The notes: generated by a model not told the origin, from the letters alone. DNA of 64,000 nt from Larix kaempferi (GCA_027924585.1 BSBM01000068.1:13448001-13512000), one strand, 5' to 3'; shown: positions 41,452 through 54,048, counted from the first letter of the stretch. Numbers and translations are program-made.

Positions 41452-41835
41452 TGTGAAGAACTTGCAATAATTAATTAATGAAAATGCACAAAATGGCAGA
41501 AATAACAGAACTCATAGTCGCTTTATTGATCGCAAGCCACTTCGAGGGGGAAACCTCCTTTGAGCAAGCTCAATACAAATAACTTCATGGTACCTTCATT
41601 TTCCTCAGCACACACTTATATTCTAAGTCTATGCCCAATACTATGGGTCAATACCATGGTACATATAATACTACGGGACGACTTGCAAAGCATATGAGTC
41701 CAATACTATGGGTCAATACCATGGGTTAATACAAACTATGGATCAACAAATACTACAGGACGACTTACAAAGCATATGCATCCAACAACAATATACTAAC
41801 AAAGTAAAGAGAACGGTTGACACGGGTTCCTAACA
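41452..41835 (-). repeat. Chromovirus 5' LTR (384 bp)
   Basis: Same length as the 3' LTR at 31284-31667 with about 25 substitutions and no indels by eye. Confidence 0.93.
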
Positions 41836-41840
41836 TGGAT

Positions 41841-44700
41841 CTAAATTGCATCGATAGAATCCTTGGGACAACAAAAAAGAATCTATCTTGCATACCAAGC
41901 TTGTGTTTACTTTAGGCCATGAAAATATTTTCACAATTTGCAAACAAGAGATGATTCCTAGATGTACCCCTTTAGATGCTCCATGTCAATCTCTTCCACA
42001 AGATCCTCATGAAATAATGCAGTATTCACATCCATATGATGAAGATCCAACTGTTGAGTTGCTACACTTGCGAGGACAAGTCAAATTGAATCCATCTTGT
42101 AGTAAATTCCGTGTACCTATGAGAAAAAAAATTCTACTATATTTCCTTGTACTTATTGATGAGTCCATCGACTGCCATATTAGTCCTATGTAACCACCTA
42201 CATCAAACAAGATTTACCCTACTAAGTAATAGGTACCAACTCGCATGTGTTATTCTCCATGAGGGATTGTTAATCCTCGTCCATGGCTACTTCCCAATGT
42301 GGATTGGTGGAAGCTTATGCATGTGATTGAGGATCAATGGTAGCAACGATGTAACAATGTGTGGGAAGCAATGGCTCTGTAGCAGTGAGTGTATGTGGGG
42401 TAGCATGAAACTGTGAGTGATCCCTTTATGCATCTGAGGGATCTCCAACTAGTTCTCCTACTACTTAAAGAGTTTTCTCTACCCAGCACGGTCGAACTAT
42501 TGTATCTATAACATGCATGGGTATTTCTTCAAATTTTACAGTCCTTTGAATTAAAATATTTTCGATGATAGAATTTAGTATTATGTATCCTTTTAACCCT
42601 TCAGGATATCCTACAAATATGAATTCTTTACTTTGTGGATCCAATACCCTTCTTATTTTGGAAGGAATGTGAGCCCATGCACGAGATCCAAACACTTTGA
42701 AGTGCTTGACTACTGGTTTTTTATTTCTCAAAGCTTCGAATGGAGTAACTCCTTCCAATATTTTATGAGGAACTATGTTTTTAATGTAGGTTGAACAATT
42801 GATGGACTCCACCCAAAGTTTTGGAGAAAGTTGCTTGGACTGTAACATGCACGTGGCCATCTCATTCAAGGACGCATTCATCCTTTCTGCAATACCATTT
42901 TGTTGTGGAGTTCTACTTATTGACATATACACTAGACATTTTTCTCACTCCCCTGCATTTTTTGTACATGGGATATTAATCCCCTTTCCTGAATGATTCT
43001 ATGCAAGGGCTTTGAAATCCTTGAAGCATTCGAAGACTTCAAATTTATGATTAAGGAAGTAAACCCATGTGTATCTTGACCAATAATTGATGAAATTCAA
43101 GGAATACTTGGCCCTGCTCATGGATGGGTGAGGGAATGGGATCATTCGGTCACCACGGGAAAGTTCAATAATGGAAGAGACTATCCATTTATTCCCTTTC
43201 TTGAATTTTTCTTTAGGATGCTTTCCAATAACATACTACATCATAATATTTGATATCTAGAAAACTTGTCACAATAAGTTCCTTGCTTAGCTTTTGCAAG
43301 TATCAGTCATTTATGTGACCAAACCTCTCATGCCATAACCTACTTACTTCATCAAAATGGATTATAAGTATAGAGGAAGGAGATTTGAGTATAAAGTTAG
43401 AGAAAACATACAATTTTGATTTGTGGTCATATTTCTCAACGACAACCTTTGATCCATCAGTCATATTGGTGATGACCGTTGAATCTTGGGTAAACTCGAC
43501 TTGTCTTCTTGATCATGAGTGGGTGATTTGATATATAGAAAGGATATTCTTGGATAAGGAAGGAACACAAATTAAATCTAGGAATAGTCCACTCTTGACC
43601 AATAACTTATTTTCCACATACCTTTATTGGTGTGTTATCTCCCACAAGGACTTCATGATTGGTGCGTAGTTCTATGGAAGAAAAATTTCCCTCGGATGAG
43701 GCCATGTTATTTGAAGCTTTGGATTCTAGGATCCATGAGGTTGTAGATGGAGCAGAAATTGTGACAAGCACATGTTGTTTGTCATTCTGTGGTCTTCTAT
43801 CTACCTTGTTTCACTTCTTCTCTTCTTCTTCATTGAACTTTTTGTACCTACAATCATGTTTTCTATGTTTTCCCCTTTTTCACTATGCACATAATTGATG
43901 TTATTTTTTGGTATTTCCATCTTTAAAGGATGATTTTTCTTGTGCAACTCTTGGATTTGGATCCATCCATTATTCCTTTGAATTACACTTTATGCTTGCT
44001 CACCTTCTTCTTTTCCTGATTGGCAGTAAGGGCATGCACCCTCGAGGACTTCAGGGTGCCCATTTGATTGAGCTTACCTTTCTCTTGGAGAAGTGACGCT
44101 GAAAAATTATCCAATGTAGGCATATTCCATGTAACACCAAGTGCCAATCTTGTTGAATGGAATGAGGAGACAAAAAAAGAATAATTTGTTCCTAATTTTG
44201 AAAGATATGACAAAACTAACTAATCATTGTCTTTGTCTATTTTGCACATCTTGAGATGAAGTAACGTATACTTGATTTTTGTGAAGAGTTATTGGATTGA
44301 TTTGAAGTTACCTGGAATTAGATTGAGGATATCAATCTCTAATTGGTGTCTTGTCATCTCATATTGCTTACTAAGAAGGATATACATCTTTGTCCATATT
44401 CCATGTGGGTATTTTTCAGCTTCAATGTGGTAGAAGAGATCCAAAGATATTGAGTAACATAGTAATTTGAAGGCTTCATTGATTCCATTTAGATATTTTT
44501 AATTCTCTACAATTGAATTAGGATCAACCTATGTTCCTATAGTGATCACGTGGAGTCCCTTCATTCGTAATAGAACTTCAATTCTTGATTTCCATTCAAA
44601 GCAGTTTAAGGGGGTAAGAATTTTTTGGGAAGAAAGTTCCATCTACGATGATGCACTCTGCAAAGTGTATTCAACCTACAATCCTAATTACAATATCTTT
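41841..44700 (-). pseudogene. Outer copia gag, integrase and RT start
   Basis: Minus strand. Gag pieces from about 44620: LNCFEWKSRIEVLLRMKG, IEAEKYPHGIWTKMYILLSK, then LVLSYLSKLGTNYSFFVSSF and WNMPTLDNFSASLLQEKGKL (44213-43983). Protease and pre-integrase (about 43800-43200) are degraded. Integrase end at 42932-42465: SRTPQQNGIAERMNASLNEM with the catalytic Glu, LWVESINCSTYIKNIVPHK, FKVFGSRAWAHIPSK, FIFVGYPEGLKGY. RT start near 42060: HHMDVNTALFHEDLVEEI and WYARQIDSFLLSQGFYRCNL, cut by the chromovirus just after NLDP. Confidence 0.85.
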
Positions 44701-44714
44701 TAGAGTCCCTTAAT

Positions 44715-44725
44715 CTTTGATACCA
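44715..44725 (-). other. Outer copia primer-binding site
   Basis: Minus strand TGGTATCAAAG, a close match to the initiator tRNA-Met site, directly inside the 5' LTR. Confidence 0.85.
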
Positions 44726-45477
44726 TGTGATATTTTGGAACAAAATATCTAAAAACAAAAACAAATTGTAATACAATAAGCAAATGATTGAACAAGTGAC
44801 AAAATCATCATATTCATCAAACATAAATAAGAGATACAAAATCTCTTTCAGACACCCATTATTCCATATATTGTACAATGAATGAATCAATATTTACATT
44901 TAGGCAATTTGAATTACTAAGAAAGGAAACTTGAATTGCTCACTAGTGCATGAAAACCTAGTTGGGCTTAAGTAGAGCTCAAATTCCCTTAGTTATCCAT
45001 GCAATCTCTCAAAGATGAGTTAACTAGATCATAACTAACCTAAGTATACAAGTGGAGGCTTAGTTACCTAAAACAAGGATATAATGCATGCACAACTCAT
45101 GCATGAGAGGAATATGCTCAAAATACAAAAGGAGGGTGCTTTCTATCTAGAATAGTAAATCCTTCTTAGAATAGTAAAGTGAGGTTGCTAGACTCATAAC
45201 TCTAGAAAGTCAAACATGAAATGTAGGACCCTAAAAATATGAAAGATTCCCTAATTGAATGAAGGTGATCTTATATGCTAGAAATATCCTTGAGAATCAC
45301 ACTCACAACCTAGAAATAATAGATTACTCCCTTGAATCTAGGGATGAAGCACTCTAGTGGCTTAGATGGTCAAATTGAGTCAAATTTGGACCATTGCAAT
45401 CATGATGCCAAGATCTAAGTCCCTAGGTTAGAGATTGATGCTATGGAAGCATAAATATGCTCTAACAACTGCATTAT
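44726..45477 (-). repeat. Outer copia 5' LTR (752 bp)
   Basis: Minus strand begins TGTTAGAGCATATTTATG at 45477 and ends AAAATATCACA at 44726; homologous to 29387-30111. Confidence 0.9.
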
Positions 45478-46835
45478 TGGCTCTCTAGTAAAATCCATAC
45501 TAAGGAAGTGCCAGGTTCAATATGTAATTGATGCCTTAGGATTTCATTGACTATGAGACTTTGTGGTGACATATTACCTCTAAGAGAAATTGTAGGTGTT
45601 GATTAATTGACTTCCATTTCATCCTCCAAAATAGATAATGCTCCGAGGCTTGTCTCCACAATTTGAAAGTCTTCTCCCAAAATAGGAACCATCAAGGTTG
45701 CTTCCACTTCCACATTTAATCAATCTTATCTCAACTTAGATAAGGATATATCATTGTCGACCTAGCATTCCTCCTAGGAAAAATCCTCTAGAACTATTGT
45801 AGTCACCTACTCTTATGCACCTAGTTGATCTACAAAATAGGACTTGGGTAGGGTTGGTATACTATCAACCTGATGCTTCTTTTTTTCTTTCTAATGTTCT
45901 TAGTTGATGTGAAAAAGTTCTAGACACTTTTTGTTCCTTCTGTCTCTTTCTAGTTTCTGTAGGTCAACTTGAGGTTTATATCCATCCATTCTCTTTATTC
46001 TTCTTCTCTTAATATCTTTGTCAAGTGTATATTCTTATTCAATCGGTTGTCCTCTATTGGGAATCATTAATCTAACTGGTCCTTTTCCTCCTTTAATGCA
46101 AGTTGATTAGGGATTTTCTCATTTGGGACATATCATGAGTGCTTTGCCCCTCATTGTTGACCCTGATTGTACTCTTGATCAATGATGGTGGCCATGGTAA
46201 TCATTTGATCATGAAATACACACACATTTCTGATTTCTTCTCCCAGTTAGTTTTGAGAGGGGTATGTATTAGAGGTCATGCTTCTATAATATGGATGATG
46301 CCCTTATCGATGAGAAATTTTTGTAACGATATTGACATTATGTAGAGGAATTTATCATGCAAGTCATTATAGAATATTCTCTTAACATTGTCTATAGATG
46401 TGAATTACTTGATCGCTTGTTCTTCAAAAAACTCATAGACAATTTTTTCTACCCACTCATATAAATTCATTAGTCCTCCATTAGTTAGGTTTGAAAACAA
46501 ATTCTTATCCTTGAATACTCTTCTTCATGAGAAATTCTGTCAAGCAAATTATCTATCTCCCAAGGAACAGATTCTAAGAAATTATCACGAGTTTCTATAA
46601 AGAAATATGTTATGGCCTTTGTAATTGTCAGTTGATTTTGTCTGGCATGATTTTTCAAATAGTCCTCAAGTTTTCTATGCCAACACTTACAAATCTCGTC
46701 CTCGTTCAACATCTATGCATGTTTTCACTATTCTACAAATCCCAAACCATGTATAATCGAAAATGGAACCAATGTTATAATATATGTGATTGCACAATAA
46801 GTGGTTACCAGTAATGCATATAACCAGGCATAATA
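45478..46835. other. Unrecognised sequence with a possible minus-strand relic
   Basis: Two minus-strand stretches look like former protein: HRKLEDYLKNHARQNQLTIT...FFIETRDNFLESVPWEIDNL (46712-46485) with YEWVEKIVYEFFEEQAIK upstream in another frame, and LNVEVEATLMVPILGEDFQI near 45700. I do not recognise a family. A gag or capsid relic is conceivable but unsupported. Confidence 0.3.
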
Positions 46836-47047
46836 TGTTAAAATGATCTGAAATGAATATATGCATGAGATTCATTTCATTAATATGATATGCATATGCT
46901 TACAGTGAGATATGACCCTTGGTTTCATATTCCAAGAGGTCTCTTGGATTCCAAGATGAATATTTCTATTCACCTATGACTCTTCATGTGAATAGTAATA
47001 ATAATACAATATACTTTACCATAACGCTAACTATTAGGTTTCCAACA
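46836..47047 (-). repeat. LARD-like 3' LTR (212 bp)
   Basis: Minus strand begins TGTTGGAAACCTAATAG at 47047. Shares GAGATATGACCCTTGGTTTC and CATGTGAATAGTAATAATAA with the other LTR; the first 60 bases on the plus strand are much diverged. Confidence 0.88.
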
Positions 47048-47060
47048 TTTCCCCCCTTAA
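47048..47060 (-). other. LARD-like polypurine tract
   Basis: Minus strand TTAAGGGGGGAAA directly before the LTR start. Confidence 0.85.
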
Positions 47061-48383
47061 TCCGAAGGGGTGTTTGTGATTCCAAGAGTCTTTCTAAAAG
47101 AGAGATTAAATATAAAAGTGGATACTTTCCAATGGATAAACATTTCCAATCTGATCATTGGTGACGATGTAATATCATTGAAGTCCTCTCTAAATTGGTG
47201 AATTTGGGGATGACCACAAACCAAATGGTGGATGGTGGTTTAGGATGAACTCAAACAAGTAAATTATTTGGAACATGGATCTAACTATGTCTCTTAGATA
47301 CAACTCTAACTCTAGCTTTGGCTCTGTATACTAGGTCCAATTCTTGCTATGGCTTAAGCTCACTTGTTCCCACAATACAAAAGTTTGCTTACTGAGAAAT
47401 TTTTCTAATTGATAAGGATTCAAAATTTGAGGCCTAACTTTTGATACGTTATATTCCCCCTTATCAAGTACAAGTTGAGAAGTAGGAAGAATTTCATTAG
47501 TGAATATTTAATCTTGCAGGTTTCTTTAGTGTTGAACATCTATCTAAATAATGATTATGCTTCCCAAAATGTTGACAAGGATGGAGATCAAAACACCGAT
47601 AATCCATGTGACCAATTCGATGACAATGTTGGCACTGGACATTCTAATGTTGGATTGAAATAGGTGAAGATGAATCTTCTTGAAGGAATCCATAACTTTG
47701 AAACTAGATTGGTCTAGAATAATTTAGAATATGAAAGGTCACCTCCTTATCATATTTGAGTCTTATTATTTGTTTTTGTTCCTAATTTCTTCCCAAGGTC
47801 AGATGATGGGCTTGAAAAGAGTATGTTGAACATGTTCATGAATAACTTTGTCTTCATCTAAAACTGCTTCTCAAGTTATTTCACTAAGTTGATCATGTAT
47901 TGAGTTTTTATAGAAATTATTATCAAATTCAAAAAGAGGGTTTTTCTAAACAAACACTATTTCAAAATGTTGATTCATTTACTATATTTCATCATGCTAG
48001 AGTTGTGATTGAGTTTGGAGAAGTTACATTTTGGCTTGTGAATCTTGCAAACAAGTTAGCATGGATTAGAGAGTTGATTTGTTGATTCCCATTGTATCTT
48101 TAACAATGATGAGTATTAGATTATTTAATAACTCTAATAATCTTTGAGCCATTTGAAATACTTGTTGATACCTTAGAGGGCTTATTGTAACTCCAGCCTC
48201 TAATAATAAGACTCAAGCTTAAAAAATGGAGGGCATTGGTTTCTACCAATATTGCACACAATTACAATTATAATGCCGTTCAACTTAGTTTTGATTTGAC
48301 ACATAAAAATAACTATTGCAAGTATCAAAATACAAGCAAACTTATAAAATCAATATTTGAAAGTTACAATTTTTTGTTGATTC
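47061..48383 (-). other. LARD-like internal sequence, 3' part
   Basis: AT-rich, only short frames, no domain recognised on either strand. Confidence 0.5.
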
Positions 48384-48841
48384 TGTTAGAATATTTAGAC
48401 ACTTAGGAGTTAGTTAAGATCAACTTGTTATAATATACTAGTTAGGAAAAGTGTGTTTCTTTAATATGTATTAGTATGCATTTGTAAATATCTAATCCAA
48501 TAGTCACAATATGTTCTAGACATAGAGTGATCTAACGATTCAACTTCTCTTAGATCATAACTACCTTTGATTTGTGGCTTTAAACCCAATTGGTCCATGA
48601 TATCTATTTAAATAGCATGGAGATTCACTTGCTAGTTAATCGATTATGAGAATCTCATTTGTAACTTTCTTTCTTTTGCATAATAAACTGCCTCAAGTAG
48701 CTATTTGGCTAGGGTCATGGAGTGTTTCCCTTTCGAAGGTTTAAACCATGTGAAAACATCGGTGTGTTGATCTGTGATCTGTTTGTGTGAGTGGTTGCTC
48801 TAGGTGTTCAGTCTTTTGGAATTATCCTGTGTAGTTGAACA
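48384..48841 (+). repeat. Plus copia 5' LTR (458 bp)
   Basis: Begins TGTTAGAATATTTAGACAC and ends GTAGTTGAACA. A TATA-like TATTTAAATAG lies at about 48605. Confidence 0.92.
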
Positions 48842-48853
48842 TGGTATTAGAGC
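48842..48853 (+). other. Plus copia primer-binding site
   Basis: TGGTATTAGAGC, one base from the initiator tRNA-Met complement, directly after the LTR. Confidence 0.9.
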
Positions 48854-49932
48854 CTTTCTGAAGATCCACTTCCATTGGTGATCTAGATCTTGAACCAGTG
48901 TTGCTGAAGCTTTGAAAAGGTTTATGGTTATGAAATTTCTGAGCATTTTTGGGCTATGAGAGGTGTTTCATTTCATTTGGAGCTTTGTTTCTAGTGGGAA
49001 CAATTTTTTGTTTCATCAGATCTAGAAGTATATTATTATAGTGACGTTTTTTTATTTAAAATAATTTTCTCATTTTCTTTTTATATCTAGTATTTTTTTA
49101 GTTTCATGTTGTTACCTTCTCTTTCTGTGTATGCTCTTTTCCTTGCACCTTGTGAGAACTTGGGAAATAAAAAACATAAGAAAAAGGGTTTTCTTTACTG
49201 CATATGCTCTTTGACGTGCACTTTGTGCGACCGCGGCAAATGAGAAACAATGATAAAACATATATACTTTGGGCAAGCTAACGAGGTCTAACCCCAAATT
49301 CGAAGCATATTTTTTTTTTCAATTTATGTGAAGTGATTTGCAGGAAAAATGTATTTTTCTGGTAAGCACGAAGTTTGAGACAAAAGAGTAAAAAAAAACC
49401 CTTCCTCATTTCCATTTTTATGTACATTTCAGTATTAGCCCACTTGGTTAAAAGTTGTTTTATTTAATAAGAGGTCTTGAATTCAAGTCTTCTTGTTAGT
49501 TACTTTTCTAAAATTACATGTAATTTCTATTTTTCAGTTACTTTATTGTAAAAGTGCATCTCCCTTAATTTCTAAAAGTGAGTCACTTAAAGTCTTTTAG
49601 TGTTTGCATGCAATATTTAAAGTAACATTATTGTAAAAGTGAAACTCCACTTATTTTACAAAAGTGGTTCACATAAAGCAACATTATTGTAAAGTGAGTT
49701 TAAAAGGTTAAGCTTGGGAAGAGAGGTTTTTTTTTTTTTTTTTCATTTTCAGTTGGGTCAATCCTTTGCCTGCCTCATATCTGTTGGGGTCACCTGCAAC
49801 CATTTTTTTCAATCAAGCATAACTTCCTCATCCAAAGTTAGTTTTTAGTGTCATTTTTTTAAACCGCCTTATTTTTTGAGATATTTGCATCCAAACCATT
49901 GGTTTCTATTTTTATGACCTTTATTTTACAAT
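48854..49932 (+). other. Plus copia leader
   Basis: A 1.1-kb non-coding stretch with poly-T runs (for example about 49729-49743) and the recurring word TTATTGTAAAAGTG near 49545 and 49630 (TTATTGTAAAGTGAG near 49685). No gene seen. Longer than the usual copia leader. Confidence 0.55.
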
Positions 49933-51090
49933 ATGGCCTCTCCTTGTGATATTATACTCACTAGTTTGAACTATTTCTGATGGAAATCTTGTATGGAGGA
50001 TGTACTACGAAGTAGGGGACTTTACTGAATTATCTTAGGGAAATAAATATAACCCAGTGATGTTGATAAGAAAATAAAAAAGGGACAATAAATGTGATGA
50101 ATCCCATGGATTGATTGGGATGTCAATCTCTATTGATTTATGATTCCACATATATGGAATTGATGAACCAGATCAAGCTTGGGAAAAATTGGAATATATG
50201 TTTGGTAAACACAATGAGATTCGATGTCAACAACTAGAAAATGAGTTTATTTCCTTAAATCCAACTTATTTTTTTTGCATTTAAGATTATCTATCTAAGT
50301 ACAAAATTCTTAGACTCTTATGTGCAGAATGAAAAATTAAAAGAGAAGACAAGTAATGCATTTATCATATTGTTTCCAAACATGGACCTCCATATTCTAT
50401 TTGTGTATCTACATTTTACTCCATAAAAGAATCCTTGGATCCAACTAGATATAAAGAGCCTACTCTTGAATCCTTTTGTGATTCTTTGATTAGAGAGAAG
50501 GATAAGTTCATACATATTGGAATGATTAGAAATGAAAATACATTTGGGAAAGCCTTGCTAGCACAACAAAAAGAGAATTCCAAGCAGCCTAAGAAGAAAA
50601 ATATCCGCAATAATAAGCTAAACAAGGGTCCCAAACCCTCTCATCCAACTTATTCTTCAAAAAATGAAAAAGAAAACAAACCAAAAGGTAAGAAGACTGG
50701 GCGTCATTGCAAGTTTTGCGGGAAATATAATCATGATGAATCTAAATGTTTCAAGAAGATGGAAGCCTTGGAAGCAGCAATGAGAAGCACCACAACAGCC
50801 TTGATTCGTCTTCAGAATCTTCATCTCACAGACATGCACTTTGTGCTTCTCATTTTTCTTATAATGCATCTTCTTCTTCTACTTCGAATGAGTGGCTCAT
50901 TGATTCTGGAGTATCTTATCATATGGCTAAGGATAAAGCCATATTTTCTACTATGCATGAATGTAACACCAAAGAAATATTTGTTGATGATGATAGATCT
51001 CTTAGTGTTGTAGGATATGGAACAGTTCTGGCAGATAATGGACAGTTTAGTGATGTACTATGTGTTCCAAGAATTTCCTGCAGTTTGTAG
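49933..51090 (+). pseudogene. Plus copia gag and protease
   Basis: Starts at ATG 49933 (MASPCDIILTSLNYF then a stop, normally Trp-Lys-x next), with MEDVLRSRGLY soon after. Later frames give LIREKDKFIHIGMIRNENTF and a Lys-rich stretch before the CCHC knuckle CKFCGKYNHDESKC (about 50709-50750), complete in all four ligands. After a shift the protease reads EWLIDSGVSYHMAKDKAIFS, with DSG kept, and FSDVLCVPRISCSL before a stop at 51088. Confidence 0.88.
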
Positions 51091-51132
51091 TTAGTCTATC
51101 AAATCACTCATTCCGGTGAAGGTCAAACTATA

Positions 51133-52197
51133 ATGTTTACACCTCACCAAGTTGTAATCAAGGATTTTAAAGATACTAAGCATGTACTAGCCACTGGAAT
51201 TATTGATGCTATTACCAGGTTGTACAAGTTTAAAAAATTTGGGTCATCACCTTTTCCCTCCTTTTTTGTTTCTCATAGTGATGACTTGAGCAAACTTTGG
51301 CATGAGCAATTTGGTTACTTAAATTATCCCTCATTGCAACAACTATGTAAATAAAATAGTGTGATAGGTATTCTGATGGTATCTTGCAGGGATGGTGTTT
51401 GTTCCGGTTGTGTACTTGAAAAACATCATCGGGACAGTTTTGACAAATGTGCCTCTTGGCATGCCTCGACCCCCTTGGAGCTTGTGCATAGTGACTTGTG
51501 TGGTCCTCTTCCATCTGCTTCCTTTTATGGTTTAAAATATTTATTAAATTTCATTGATGATTACTCTAGACGCACTTGGGTTTATTTCCTAAAACGTAGG
51601 ACTTAATTATTTAACATGTTCTTGGCCTATAAGTCACTTGTTGAAAAACAATCTGGTCATCAAATTCTTAAGTTAAGATCTAATAATGGGGGAGAATATG
51701 TTAAAAACAAGTTCACTACTTTATGCATTGAACAAGAAATCCAACAGCAACACACTGTTCCATATACACCACAGCAAAATGGTGTAGCTGAACAGAAGAG
51801 CCACACTTTTAAAGAAATGGTTAATTGTATGCTTCAAGCTAAGGGACTAAGTCTTCAATTTTGGGATGAAGCCATAAACTGTGCAAATTACATAGTTAAT
51901 CGCACCCCCACTAAAGCTTTACAAGATATCACACCAGAAGAAGTATGGAGTAAAATTAAACCAGATGTAAGTCACTTCTATGTGTTTGGTAGTGAAGCAT
52001 GGGCTCATATTCAGGATGAAAAACAAAAAGCATTGCAGCCTAAAAGTGAAAAGTGCATATTTGTTGGATATTCTAAAAATGTAAAAGGTTATAGACTTCT
52101 TCAGCCACATTATCATGATATAATTATTATAAGAGATGTTAAATTTGATGAAAATCTCTTGGCGTGCGAGCCTAACTCAGGGTTTGTGCCATCTTAA
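51133..52197 (+). pseudogene. Plus copia pre-integrase and integrase
   Basis: Pre-integrase SDDLSKLWHEQFGYLNYPSL ends in a stop. Integrase: VCSGCVLEKHHRDSF (zinc-finger Cys pair), HSDLCGPLPSASFYG, FIDDYSRRTWVYF with the first Asp, a stop at 51604, then LRSNNGGEYVKNKF where the second catalytic Asp is Asn, TPQQNGVAEQKSHTFKEM with the Glu, FWDEAINCANYIVNRTPTKA, FGSEAWAHIQDEKQKALQPK, IFVGYSKNVKGYRLL. The Asp-to-Asn change alone would abolish integration. Confidence 0.9.
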
Positions 52198-52439
52198 TCT
52201 TGTGAGCCTCATTCGACGCTTGTGGCTTCTTCTACTCCCAACTTCCTTGACAGCATTCCAATTTTAGTTTATGATGATGATGGTGAGGATGAAAATCCAC
52301 CTCAAGCATAATCGATTCCTCGATGGGTACATTCAACATGTGAAGTAGCTAGTGATCTTGGCGATGATTCTAGAGAACAACAATGAACATGTTCTCAGTT
52401 CTAGCGATCCTCTTCTACTTTTGCTCAAGTTTTCGAGAA

Positions 52440-53976
52440 TCATGATCCACAGAATTTTGCAAAAGCTTCAGGGAATCCAGATTGGGATACAACTATGGAT
52501 GAAGAATATCGTTCCTTAATGGAAAACGATACCTGGGATCTTGTCCCTCTTCCAAAAGCAAGAAAAAGTTTTAGATGTAAATGGGTCTACAGAACTAAGT
52601 ATGCATCATATGGAAGTGTTTAAAGGCTAAAGGAAAGGTTAGTTGCCAAAGGTTTTTCCCAAGTTGAAGGAATTGACTACAATGAAACCTTTGCCACTGT
52701 CACCAAAATGAACTCCATCTGCCTTGTTCTTTCCCTTGCAGCCTTACATAAATGGGAGGTCCATCAAATGGATGTCAAGTCTGCATTTTTACATGGTGAT
52801 TTGCAGGAGGACATTTACATGGAATAACCTCCTGTCTATGTTCAAAATGAATCTAGCCTTGTCTGTCACCTTAAAAAATCCTTATATGTCCTTAAGCAAG
52901 CCCCTCGAGCCTGGTATGCCAAAATGGATAGCTATAGATTTCTCCTTGATACTGGTTTTTCTAGATGTCATTCTGACCCTAATTTCTATACCAATAAAGT
53001 AGGAAACAATCTCATCATCCTTGTTCTTTATGTTGATGATCTTATTCTTATTGGTAGTGACCCTAAGATTTTAACCCATGTGAAATCCAGTCTTAAGAAA
53101 AAAATTGAAATGACAGACTTAAGACATTTGCATTATTTTCTTGGCCTCCAAGTCTTGCAAACCAAAGAAGGAATCTTTCTTTATCAGTCTAAGTATGCTT
53201 GTGACTTTCTTCGTCACTTTCACATGGAATATTGTAAACCAACCCCCTCTCCCTTCCAGTCTAGAGTCAAACTTTCTACCACTTTCACTTCACCTGAAGT
53301 TGATGACACCCTGTATCGTCAACTTGTTGGTAGTCTCTTATACTTGACTCATACCCTTCCTACCTTTGGTTGTGTTGCTCGCTATATGAAAATGCCCCAT
53401 GAAATTCATTAGAAAGCAACAAAAAGAATACTTCAATATATTCAGAGTACAATTCAGTTTTGGATTCATTACAGTTTAGGGGGGACTCCTTTGTTGGTTG
53501 GTTTCACTAATTCAGTTTGGGCCAACGATCCTGATGACCAGAAGTCTACTGTAGGTTATGTTTTCAGTCTGGGATCTGGACCTGTCACCTGGGCTTGCAA
53601 GAAACAACAAGATCTTTCTCTCTCTTCAACAGAATCAGAGTATCGTGGCATATTTAATGCCAATCAAGAATTTTTATGGCTTCAACAGATCCTTTTAGAG
53701 TTTGGATTCCAGCAACAACATCCAAATCCACTTTGGTGCGACAATCAAAGTGCCATCAAGCTTGCCAAAGATCCAGTTCAACATCAATGTAGCAAACATA
53801 TTGAGCTACATATGCACTTCATAAAAAATCTTATTCATGATTGCATTCTTGAAGTGCTCTTTTTCCCTATAGATGATCAAGTTGCAGACATCTTCACCAA
53901 ATCTCTTACAAAAGCGAAGTTTTCTAAACTTAGATCTATGTTAGGATTTCAGGAACTTGTTATTAAGGGGGAATAG
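52440..53976 (+). pseudogene. Plus copia RT and RNase H
   Basis: RT: WDTTMDEEYRSLMENDTWDL, GFSQVEGIDYNETFATVTKM, HQMDVKSAFLHGDLQEDIYM, YVDDLILIGSDPK (catalytic YVDD intact), MTDLRHLHYFLGLQVLQT, YRQLVGSLLYLTHTLPTFG, then RNase H: NSVWANDPDDQKSTVGYVFS (the usual TDSDWA Asp region is FTNSVWA, first Asp lost), LSSTESEYRGI, WCDNQSAIKLAKDPVQHQCS, HIELHMHFIKNLIHDCILEV, VADIFTKSLTKAKF. Stops at 52622, 52827 and 53410 and one shift near 52925. The end is close to the LTR. Confidence 0.9.
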
Positions 53977-54048
53977 GCTCTAATGCCTCCTTCCTTCTCA
54001 TAATACTGTCACTTTTGTAAATCCTTCAATCATATCCCAAGTTGTTCT

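Larger units (their letters stand above)
31284..41835 (-). mobile_element. Chromovirus (Ty3/gypsy) inserted in outer copia RT
   Basis: Two 384-bp LTRs (31284-31667 and 41452-41835) differ at about 25 positions by hand count (6.5%). The flanks are TGGAT at 31279-31283 and at 41836-41840, a perfect 5-bp target duplication. Primer-binding site at 41438-41449 and polypurine tract at 31668-31680 are in place. Internal sequence includes chromovirus-type gag, protease and chromodomain-tail remnants. A Tork-like copia (35923-41150) sits in its leader. Confidence 0.93.
29387..45477 (-). mobile_element. Outer Ty1/copia element of a three-level nest
   Basis: LTRs at 29387-30111 (3') and 44726-45477 (5') are clearly homologous (I estimate 13-14% divergence over the part compared) and are flanked by ACTAC (29382-29386) and ACTGC (45478-45482), a target duplication with one change. 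A primer-binding site at 44715-44725 fits initiator tRNA-Met. Its own internal sequence is about 4 kb, interrupted by the chromovirus at 31284-41835. Confidence 0.9.

Noticed and set aside
42007-42210. 67-codon minus-strand frame as a small gene
   Set aside because: Alternative frame of outer copia RT start (HHMDVNTALFHEDLVEEI is in a neighbouring frame).
45478-46835. Endogenous pararetrovirus capsid or movement protein
   Set aside because: No Cys-rich finger, RT or other caulimovirid signature could be read; left as unrecognised.
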